A DNA stretch of 18,503 nt, from contig DAPT01000015.1 of the NCBI GenBank assembly GCA_002502215.1, forward strand, positions 1 to 18,503, written 5' to 3'. Positions 7,279-13,729 of the stretch are shown here, one piece after another. This DNA is from Euryarchaeota archaeon UBA124 (lineage in GTDB: Archaea; Thermoplasmatota; Poseidoniia; Poseidoniales; Poseidoniaceae). The translations under genes were made by a program, and so were the position numbers. The stretch's first letter is position 1. Each line of letters begins with the position of its first letter. Under the pieces are notes generated by a model, which worked only from the letters and a program-made list of their open reading frames with translations, did no database searches and was not told where the DNA came from.

Positions 7279-8574
7279 TCACTTCTTTTCGACCTTGAGA
7301 CAAACACCAGCTGCGACGGTTTTACCCATGTCACGGATAGCGAATCGGGAAAGTTCAGGGAACTTGTCCATTTGCTCGATTGCCATTGGCTTAGTTGGTT
7401 GGAATCGAATCAAACATGCATCGCCGTTCTTGAGGAACGATGGGTTTGCTTCCTTTCCTTGCTTGTTGGTCTTCTCAAGAAGTTCCATGAACTTGACAGC
7501 AACTTGTGCTGTGTGTGCGTGGAAAACAGGTGTGTATCCGACGGAGACAGCCTTTGGAATGTCCATAAGTTGGATTTGTCCAACGAAGTGCTCATCGTGT
7601 CGAACGAAGGTTGGCTCGCTGTCGGAATATCCAGCAACGTCACCACGACGAATGTCGTCTGCGGCGAGACCACGTACGTTGAAACCAACGTTGTCACCTG
7701 GCTCGGCCTTGTCGACGATTGTGTGGTGCATCTCGATCGACTTGACTTCACCAGTCTTCTGGGACGGGTTAAAGACGACAGTCTTACCAGAGTTGAGGGT
7801 ACCGGTTTCGATTTTACCGACTGGGACTGTTCCGATACCAGAAATCTTGTAGACGTCTTGAATCGGTAGTCGAAGCGGCTTATCGACTGGCTTGTTTGGC
7901 ATTGCTGCAGCGTCAATGGCCTCGAAGAGGGTAGGTCCGTTGTACCATGGGCACTTGTCGGACTTTTCAAAGACGTTGTCACCGTTGAGGGACGAAGCAG
8001 GAATCATTGGGATGTTGTCGAGTTGAGACCCGAATCCAGCCATCTTGAGAAGTGCTGTAACTTCGCTAACAGCTGATTTGTACTTATCTTCAGACCAGTC
8101 AACACCGGAGATGTCCATCTTGTTAACGTGGACAATCAGTTCCTTGACACCAAGTACCTTGGCGAGGAAAGCGTGTTCCTTGGTTTGTGCGTTGACACCA
8201 TCGTTTGCAGCACAGAGGAGAACCGCTGTGTCAGCTTGGGAAGCGCCGGTGATCATGTTCTTGACGAAGTCTCGGTGACCAGGAGCATCGATGATGGTCC
8301 AGTAGTACTTTGGAGTGAAGAACTCCTTGTGAGCGACGTCGATGGTAATTCCACGCTCTCGCTCTTCCTTCAGTCCGTCCATGACGTAGGCAAGACCAAA
8401 TCCGGCCTTACCTGCCTCAGCGGCGAGTTTTTCGTTCTTTTCGATAACGTGAGCTTCGATGTGTCCTGAGTCGAGCAGAAGACGACCGACAGTGGTCGAC
8501 TTTCCGTGATCGACGTGACCTACGAAGACGATGTTACGGTGTGGCTTGCTTTTATCTTCCCATTGTGATGGCAT
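7279..8574 (-). CDS. tuf: Translation elongation factor 1 alpha (aEF1A)
   Basis: This GTPase delivers aminoacyl-tRNA to the ribosomal A site. The 431-residue product has full family length and all GTP-binding motifs: P-loop GHVDHGKS (19-26), switch I ERGITID (73-79), G3 DAPGH (96-100), G4 NKMD (151-154) and a G5-like PASSLNGDN (192-200). The EF-Tu domain 2 (PLRLPIQDVYKISGIGTVPVG) and domain 3 (RFQPTKPMAIEQ) are intact. The start at ATG 8574 is backed by AAGGAG, 9 bases upstream. The archaeal/eukaryotic form is clear from the long switch I insert (GFGLAYVMDGLKEERERG). The uS10 gene follows. As a highly expressed gene it should have its own promoter in the 104-bp gap after the lipoprotein gene. 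Confidence 0.98.
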   Translation of the reverse strand: MPSQWEDKSKPHRNIVFVGHVDHGKSTTVGRLLLDSGHIEAHVIEKNEKLAAEAGKAGFGLAYVMDGLKEERERGITIDVAHKEFFTPKYYWTIIDAPGHRDFVKNMITGASQADTAVLLCAANDGVNAQTKEHAFLAKVLGVKELIVHVNKMDISGVDWSEDKYKSAVSEVTALLKMAGFGSQLDNIPMIPASSLNGDNVFEKSDKCPWYNGPTLFEAIDAAAMPNKPVDKPLRLPIQDVYKISGIGTVPVGKIETGTLNSGKTVVFNPSQKTGEVKSIEMHHTIVDKAEPGDNVGFNVRGLAADDIRRGDVAGYSDSEPTFVRHDEHFVGQIQLMDIPKAVSVGYTPVFHAHTAQVAVKFMELLEKTNKQGKEANPSFLKNGDACLIRFQPTKPMAIEQMDKFPELSRFAIRDMGKTVAAGVCLKVEKK

Positions 8575-8583
8575 ACTAAATTA

Positions 8584-8589
8584 CTCCTT
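8584..8589 (-). promoter_or_regulatory. Ribosome binding site of EF-1 alpha
   Basis: AAGGAG on the minus strand, 9 bases before ATG 8574. It fixes the start codon and shows that the EF-1 alpha mRNA has a leader. Confidence 0.7.
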
Positions 8590-8602
8590 AGCATCCCTGC
8601 GA

Positions 8603-8619
8603 CAAATAGCCCCTATTTG
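8603..8619. promoter_or_regulatory. Palindrome upstream of EF-1 alpha, possible operator or leader hairpin
   Basis: CAAATAG and CTATTTG are perfect 7-base inverted arms around a CCC spacer, 29-45 bases before the EF-1 alpha start. On the minus strand the AT-rich TCAAATAG half could also act as a TATA element. It lies in the only non-coding gap between the lipoprotein and EF-1 alpha genes, so it may belong to EF-1 alpha's promoter or to the end of the lipoprotein transcript. Its role is unproven. Confidence 0.35.
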
Positions 8620-8678
8620 AAAGAAGCGGTAATAGATGGTTGCTTTTCTGTTTGAAATTGTGCTTGAGTCTCGCGGTT

Positions 8679-9881
8679 TTACTTGTAGACAAGACGTATG
8701 ACGAGTGATTCAACTTGAAGGTCGTTTACACGGTTGTTTCGAATCTTGATGGTCCAATCACCCTCACCATAGGTGCTGTCGCTCTCTGAATCGGTAAACA
8801 GGTAGGACGATAGCGTCAGGTGAACGCAATCGTTGTCGTCGCTGTTGCAATCACCATCTTCGCGCTGATCGACGCCTGTGTTGGAGGTGTTGGTTGCTTC
8901 TTCGTCCTCTTCGTTGAATGCATGCAGGTCCAGTTTGGCTCGACAGTTGTTGCCTTCGCCTGGAGTGATATCCGTGCAGTCAGCGTCAATCTTTGGGTAG
9001 GTTAGTTCGCCGACAACCTTGCGAATGGTGTTTCCTTGGTCTTGGTCATAGTTCACCGTGAATTCAAAATCAAGTTCAACGGGGCTACCTGAAGTGTTGC
9101 CTCCCATCTCAAAATCCAACCACGAGGCTGCATAGGATACGTACACTTTGATGTCATCGGAATCGGTCAAACCCTTGCCGTTGGTGATGGTCAGCCCAAT
9201 TTCGTATTCACCTGGACTAAGATCCTTCCATTCGACGATTTCCCCTTCAAGATCGTTGTCGTTGGTGGGATCTCCGTCACCATCGGCATCGTATTCGATG
9301 TCCAAATCCCAGTGATATGTCGAGACGTAATCGTCGGAAGAACCGGAAGTCGAATCACCTGCATCGAGTTCAACGCTGACGTCACTACCCGCTGTTCGGT
9401 CGGTGTTTGATTTGTCTAGGTCACAGGCCCACACATGGATGTAACTACCTGTATCGACGTCTTCGCCCTCGCAATCCTCCTCAGAAGAGTACGATGTGAT
9501 TTCAGCTGTTGGAGGCAATGCTGTGGCATCGACAATGGTTAGCGTCTTGGTCGTTGATTGGCTTTTCGAGCCATCGCTTACGATCAATTCCACCGTATAT
9601 TCGCCGATTTCGGGATACGCCCAATCGGCAGTTCGACCAGTCGCATCGATGGAATTGTCACCGTCAAAATCCCACTTGTAGGTCAGCGCAACGCCGGATG
9701 GAAGAGAATCCCTAGCATCGAAGTCAATGGTTTGGCCTGCCCGAATGTTTGTAGCAGGTGAATAGGTAAAGACGGCCACGATTTCACCCGTGTCCTCATC
9801 TTCGTCTGCACCGAAGCAGCCAGCAAGTCCACTGATCATCATCAGCACAGCAAGGAAGGTTGCTTTTCTCATTGCGCCCAT
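8679..9881 (-). CDS. PKD-domain surface lipoprotein
   Basis: A 400-residue secreted protein with a lipoprotein signal: RK, a hydrophobic core, then LAGC with the lipidated Cys at 22, followed by an acidic spacer (ADEDEDTGE). Residues about 36-117 form a PKD domain with YKWDFDGD (68-75) and GEYTVELIVSDG (93-104). A second, looser PKD-like unit spans about 125-248, with WDLDIEYDADGDGD (191-204), a probable calcium site. Residues about 252-400 look like a beta sandwich ending in GDWTIKIRN and LVIRLVY, reminiscent of a proprotein-convertase P domain; that comparison is tentative. Six further cysteines occur as close pairs (137/153, 302/313, 345/352) and probably form disulfides. No Shine-Dalgarno precedes ATG 9881. 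A start at the in-frame ATG 9872 would give a more compact signal peptide. It lies 49 bp downstream of polB. Substrate and partners are unknown. Confidence 0.85.
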   Translation of the reverse strand: MGAMRKATFLAVLMMISGLAGCFGADEDEDTGEIVAVFTYSPATNIRAGQTIDFDARDSLPSGVALTYKWDFDGDNSIDATGRTADWAYPEIGEYTVELIVSDGSKSQSTTKTLTIVDATALPPTAEITSYSSEEDCEGEDVDTGSYIHVWACDLDKSNTDRTAGSDVSVELDAGDSTSGSSDDYVSTYHWDLDIEYDADGDGDPTNDNDLEGEIVEWKDLSPGEYEIGLTITNGKGLTDSDDIKVYVSYAASWLDFEMGGNTSGSPVELDFEFTVNYDQDQGNTIRKVVGELTYPKIDADCTDITPGEGNNCRAKLDLHAFNEEDEEATNTSNTGVDQREDGDCNSDDNDCVHLTLSSYLFTDSESDSTYGEGDWTIKIRNNRVNDLQVESLVIRLVYK

Positions 9882-9900
9882 GACATTGCCTGCCTTTCCG

Positions 9901-9910
9901 CCATTTAGAA
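9901..9910 (-). promoter_or_regulatory. Candidate TATA element of the PKD lipoprotein gene
   Basis: TTCTAAATGG on the minus strand is centred about 26 bases before ATG 9881. That is the spacing expected if transcription starts at the start codon and the mRNA is leaderless. The absence of a Shine-Dalgarno at this gene fits. The match to the TATA consensus is only partial. Confidence 0.3.
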
Positions 9911-9930
9911 GCCTTTTGCGAATTGTTCGC

Positions 9931-12576
9931 CTAAAATGAGAACAACGTTGTTTGTCGGTTTCCTTCGAACAACTCCTTCGCGTTCCATCCGAACGCTTCA
10001 GTAATTCTTCCTAATGCTGCAGCCATTCGTTCAGCATAGAATCGACCATCGTAGCCTGGAATACCGCCATCGTCCTCTGCTTCAATCCACGGATGGACCT
10101 GCATTGGTCGCTTTGAAGCATCAGTGACGACGTAAGAAATTTTCATGCCTGGAGTAAACCCAAGGCCTCGCTCGATCAATATCATCGCGGCACGAACTTG
10201 CGCCATGCTCTCTGGGCGAGCATAGTCCTTGGTAAAGTCAACTTCACCGTTCGATTGAACGCGCCCTTTGCACGACTTGGCGAGAATCAGGCGCCTTGCA
10301 TCGACGCTGTGATTCTTGAGTGACGCAACACTTTCACGAGCATGTTGAACAAGTGCTTCGCCCTCGTCGGCAAGCGCATATGTGAACGTCTTCTTCATGC
10401 TCGTTGTTAGGTACTCGAATGAGTCCGTTCGCTGCGTTTCATACCCCCGAATCAGCATCTCCTCGCTCGGATAGACGACCTGCCCAACGTAGCGCTTCTT
10501 TGCACCATGACTGAAGAACACCGAGAGCCCTTTCTCGTATTCGAGTACGGCAGAATCACGACTGTATTGTTTGGCAATGTCAAGACCAAAATCGATCATC
10601 GCTTGTTTGGCACCCTCATAGGCTGCAATTGTTGCTTCGTCATCATCCTCCTTGAGAACAGAAGGTGATCCTTCAGGAACAGGTGAACAGACAAAGATGG
10701 AATCTGTATCTGAATATACGACGTGATGGCCTTCATCTTCTAATTTTTGAATGATGGTCTTGATGTTTTGACGCGCCCATGCTGTGATTGAAGAGCCCAA
10801 ATCCTTGTGTGTAAAACGGTAAAAACCAGACGCAAAAACACCGTAGAAGGAGTTCATCATAATCTTAACAGCATATTGCATGGAATCATGAAATTCTTCT
10901 TTTTCCACTTGCTCGTCTTTACGGGCGAGTTTGATTTGCGCTTTGTGTTCATCTCGCTGGTTCATTAAATCCTCAAGCAGTGTTGGAACCAGACCTTTGC
11001 GGTGTTCAGCGCTCCAAAACACAGCTTCAGTTGGTGAAACGTGGGTAGGATCCGCTTCAGCAGGTTGTTCAGGATGCGAGGGGTCAATCCGCGTGGTGTA
11101 GCAGACGTTGTTGCCGATCATGATGCTTGGATACATGCTCTTGAAATCCAGAACTGCAATCCACGGGTGCAAGCCTGCTTCAACATCGTGAACGTAGCCC
11201 CCCGTGATTTGTCCTTCCTTGGCTTCTGCGCTTCCAGTTAGTGGAACAGCGACGTTCTTTCGGTCGGCTAAACGAATCACAAGACTGTCAAGTAATTGCG
11301 ATGTGCTTCCATTCGCAGCCGTTTCAAAGGCAACTTTAGCGACCGATGCGACCGCTTCTTTGCGTCGAATCGCCTGAATGGAATGAAGGATATCGAGCGG
11401 TAACGCAGCATCCCGGACACAGTATTCCATGACTTCATCAGGCCGATTCGCCCATTCTTCGTCCATGTTGGATGCATCGATGTCAATCTTCTGTTTGTCC
11501 TCATCCTCTGGAAACAAGAGACGTGCAATGAAGGAGAGCGTTTCACGTTGCGGCCGCAGTGCTTGACGCGCTTGCCACCAAGCATCGACGATGGCACGTC
11601 CAGCGAGATTCCAAGCACGGTTCGATTGACGTCGAGGAAGGACGCCGGTTCTCGTTCGCTTGCATTCCGTTTCCAAAAGAGGCGTTCGTCCCCACCCCAA
11701 GAGGTTGCTTCGAGCCTGCCATTGCTTGCGACTGGTGTGATGATCCATCCGCTCGACCAATCGAGGAAAATCGAAGTTGTCGATGTTGTAGCCCGTAATG
11801 ATGTCAGGATCTTCTTCGCGAACCATGGCCGTCATCTGTTCCATGATGAGGTCTTCAGCGCCTGTGTATTCGTATACGCGGCGAGAACCATCAATCATAT
11901 CCTCAACCCAAACGGCAGCGCAGAGAATCGAATTGTTGGCTATGCTCGTCTCCAAATCGTAGGAAAGGATGCGCCATGGGACTTGGAACGGCTCACTTTC
12001 CTTGACGTTCTCAAGTTGAACAGAGACGGTTCGATCAACTTGGTATCGACCCACACCACCGTGCTTGATGACGCGTAGATTACGTTCCCCGTCCTCATCC
12101 TTTCGTTTCCGCTCATCGATAAGAAAGCCGTCTATGGAGAGGTGCATTCCAACGTCGTTGTTCAAGAACAGTCGGTTGACAAATGGAATATCACCGGAGT
12201 AGATGGTCCAACCTTGCTTCTGTAATTCACTGCGAAGCGAAGGGACATTGAACGGTTGAACTGCCTCAATGGTCCAGACGGGTTTCTCGCCCAAATCGGT
12301 CCATTTCCATACGGGTCCGCGGACATCCATTACGTCAGATCGTCTTCGCAATCCTTCGATTCGGCGCTCCTCATTCTCCGTAACGGGTTGGTCTTTGCTG
12401 CGCTTTCCAACCGTCGCAATCTCGAAGGTAGGCCGCAGTCCAGAAACGAGAACACAGATGGATGCACCGTCTTCGCAGCGCCCAAATAATTCGACGGTTG
12501 TCTGCGGAGCATCTTCGTCACCGTGCGAATGATAACGTCCACTGACGACACCAAACCGGCCCGACCATGCCTCCAT
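9931..12576 (-). CDS. polB: Family B DNA polymerase with 3'-5' proofreading exonuclease
   Basis: A replicative or repair DNA polymerase of 881 residues. Exonuclease motifs are intact: Exo I YDLETS with Asp207/Glu209, Exo II NIDNFDF (264-270) with Asp269, and Exo III YCVRD with Tyr385/Asp389. The transition YxGG/A motif appears as GGYVHDVEAG (459-468). Polymerase motifs follow: A DFKSMYPSI (477-485), B KIMMNSFYG (571-579), C YSDTDSIF (621-628), and KKRYVG (693-698). All catalytic carboxylates are present, so the enzyme should be active. The last seven residues, QTTLFSF, look like a PIP box for binding the PCNA sliding clamp. The start ATG 12576 has GAGG 7 bases upstream. Length is somewhat above the roughly 770-800 of Pyrococcus-type PolB, with part of the excess in an acidic or charged N-terminal half. 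There is no intein. It is divergent from the aminotransferase gene and upstream of the PKD lipoprotein gene. Confidence 0.96.
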   Translation of the reverse strand: MEAWSGRFGVVSGRYHSHGDEDAPQTTVELFGRCEDGASICVLVSGLRPTFEIATVGKRSKDQPVTENEERRIEGLRRRSDVMDVRGPVWKWTDLGEKPVWTIEAVQPFNVPSLRSELQKQGWTIYSGDIPFVNRLFLNNDVGMHLSIDGFLIDERKRKDEDGERNLRVIKHGGVGRYQVDRTVSVQLENVKESEPFQVPWRILSYDLETSIANNSILCAAVWVEDMIDGSRRVYEYTGAEDLIMEQMTAMVREEDPDIITGYNIDNFDFPRLVERMDHHTSRKQWQARSNLLGWGRTPLLETECKRTRTGVLPRRQSNRAWNLAGRAIVDAWWQARQALRPQRETLSFIARLLFPEDEDKQKIDIDASNMDEEWANRPDEVMEYCVRDAALPLDILHSIQAIRRKEAVASVAKVAFETAANGSTSQLLDSLVIRLADRKNVAVPLTGSAEAKEGQITGGYVHDVEAGLHPWIAVLDFKSMYPSIMIGNNVCYTTRIDPSHPEQPAEADPTHVSPTEAVFWSAEHRKGLVPTLLEDLMNQRDEHKAQIKLARKDEQVEKEEFHDSMQYAVKIMMNSFYGVFASGFYRFTHKDLGSSITAWARQNIKTIIQKLEDEGHHVVYSDTDSIFVCSPVPEGSPSVLKEDDDEATIAAYEGAKQAMIDFGLDIAKQYSRDSAVLEYEKGLSVFFSHGAKKRYVGQVVYPSEEMLIRGYETQRTDSFEYLTTSMKKTFTYALADEGEALVQHARESVASLKNHSVDARRLILAKSCKGRVQSNGEVDFTKDYARPESMAQVRAAMILIERGLGFTPGMKISYVVTDASKRPMQVHPWIEAEDDGGIPGYDGRFYAERMAAALGRITEAFGWNAKELFEGNRQTTLFSF

Positions 12577-12583
12577 AGCAACG

Positions 12584-12587
12584 CCTC
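12584..12587 (-). promoter_or_regulatory. Ribosome binding site of polB
   Basis: GAGG on the minus strand, 7 bases before ATG 12576. It is short but well spaced and supports this start over later methionines. Confidence 0.5.
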
Positions 12588-12709
12588 GGACTCAACCGTC
12601 TTGAAACCAAGCCTTAGCCCAGTAGGTCAAAATATCAACGTTTTCGCAAAAATTCGATGAGCAAGAATTGAAAGCCGAATCTCCTTAGCGGGAATCACGG
12701 GTTGAGATT
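12588..12709. promoter_or_regulatory. Divergent promoter region, polB / branched-chain aminotransferase
   Basis: Both genes are transcribed outward from this gap. The most promoter-like stretch is the AT-rich CAAAATATCAACG at about 12628-12640, readable as a TATA-like element on either strand. It would give a leader of about 30 bases for polB, which agrees with polB having a ribosome binding site. For the aminotransferase it would give about 50 bases, although no convincing Shine-Dalgarno precedes ATG 12710. No RNA gene is evident. Confidence 0.3.
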
Positions 12710-13729
12710 ATGAGCAAAGATATCGACTGGGACAAACTGACGTTTTCGTTAACACCAACCGATACGATGTACATCGCTGAAACGACCGGCGATGAACCAT
12801 GGATGCCTGGTGATCTACGTCCTTATGGCAACATCTCCATCTCACCTGCTGCAGGTGTTCTCAACTACGGCCAAGGTCTGTTTGAAGGGATGAAAGCCTA
12901 TCGAACCGACAAAGATCGTGTTGTTTTCTTCCGTCCGGATGAGAACGCCCGACGAATGCAGCGCGGAGCGGATCGACTAAAGATGCCCCCTGTTCCAGAA
13001 TCCATTTTCATCGATGCTGTAGAACAAGTGGTTCAAGCCAACATCGACTGGGTTCCACCGATGGGTCGAGGAGCGATGTACGTCCGACCATTGTTGATGG
13101 GAAGCGGTCCCGTTCTCGGGGTTTCTCCTGCACCAAGTTACTCGTTCATGGTTTACGTTACACCGGTTGGACCGTACTTCAAGGGTGGAATGCGCGCCAT
13201 TGACTTGCTCATTTCTGATGAATTTCATCGTGCTGCTCCGGGCGGTTCTGGTGGTGTCAAAGCGATTGGAAATTATGCTCCGGGCATGATGCCGAGCAAA
13301 TTGGCCAAGGCCCAAGGCTATGCAGAAATCATCTACTTGGACGCAAAAACCAGCACCTACGTCGAAGAGGTTGGGGCTGCAAACTTCTTCTGCATCAAGG
13401 ACGGTGTCCTTTACACGCCTGAATTAACAGGGACCATTCTTCCAGGAATCACCCGAGACTCCATCATCGCTCTGGCTCGTCACATGGGTTACGAAGTGGT
13501 TGAAGAGAAGGTTAGTGCTGAATTTGCAATGTCAGCAGACGAAGCATTCTGCTGTGGAACAGCGGCGGTTATTTCACCGATCGGTAGCATCACCCACGCT
13601 GATACGAAAGTGACCTACGGCGAAGGAACTCCCGGGACAATCACCAAAACGTTGTACGACAAACTTACAGGTATTCAGAGCGAAACTGAGGACGATATGT
13701 TCGGCTGGTTGCACGAAGTACCTCTCTGA
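12710..13729 (+). CDS. ilvE: Branched-chain amino acid aminotransferase
   Basis: This PLP-dependent class IV (fold type IV) transaminase makes Leu, Ile and Val from their 2-oxo acids using glutamate, the last step of branched-chain synthesis. The 339 residues carry the BCAT signatures. LNYGQGLFEGMKAY (51-64) and FRPDENARRM (74-83) form the N-terminal domain. GGVKAIGNYAP (181-191) contains Lys184, the expected Schiff-base lysine. YVEEVGAANFF (217-227) is the PLP-ring segment, and CGTAAVISPI (282-291) the phosphate cup. The pattern and length fit the longer, eukaryote-like BCAT class better than the roughly 309-residue E. coli IlvE class. The translation start is ATG 12710; only a weak GGTTGAG lies upstream. 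D-amino acid and aminodeoxychorismate lyase relatives are less likely given the LNYGQGLFEG motif. Its TGA is directly followed by the stop codon of the opposing gene. Confidence 0.95.
   Translation: MSKDIDWDKLTFSLTPTDTMYIAETTGDEPWMPGDLRPYGNISISPAAGVLNYGQGLFEGMKAYRTDKDRVVFFRPDENARRMQRGADRLKMPPVPESIFIDAVEQVVQANIDWVPPMGRGAMYVRPLLMGSGPVLGVSPAPSYSFMVYVTPVGPYFKGGMRAIDLLISDEFHRAAPGGSGGVKAIGNYAPGMMPSKLAKAQGYAEIIYLDAKTSTYVEEVGAANFFCIKDGVLYTPELTGTILPGITRDSIIALARHMGYEVVEEKVSAEFAMSADEAFCCGTAAVISPIGSITHADTKVTYGEGTPGTITKTLYDKLTGIQSETEDDMFGWLHEVPL

Noticed and set aside
7159..7869. A 236-codon plus-strand frame antisense to EF-1 alpha
   Set aside because: It mirrors the codon bias of EF-1 alpha, has no ribosome binding site and starts inside the uS10 gene. 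Its Cys-, Leu- and Val-rich translation matches nothing I know.
9918..9930. GCGAA-TTG-TTCGC hairpin just after the polB stop as a terminator
   Set aside because: The stem is only 5 bp and the minus-strand RNA continues with AAAAGG rather than a U-tract, so it is close to what chance would give.
11548..12078. A 176-codon plus-strand frame antisense to polB
   Set aside because: The opposite strand encodes intact exonuclease motifs of PolB across this stretch; the plus-strand frame has no start signal or family pattern.
12577..12709. A small RNA gene in the polB/aminotransferase gap
   Set aside because: I found no tRNA-like fold, conserved RNA motif or strong hairpin; the gap is short and already needed for two promoters.
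5869..13729. Horizontal transfer or a mobile element carrying the housekeeping block
   Set aside because: There are no transposase or integrase genes, terminal repeats or tRNA-linked attachment sites. Base composition looks even by eye across the block, and the genes are normal core archaeal genes.
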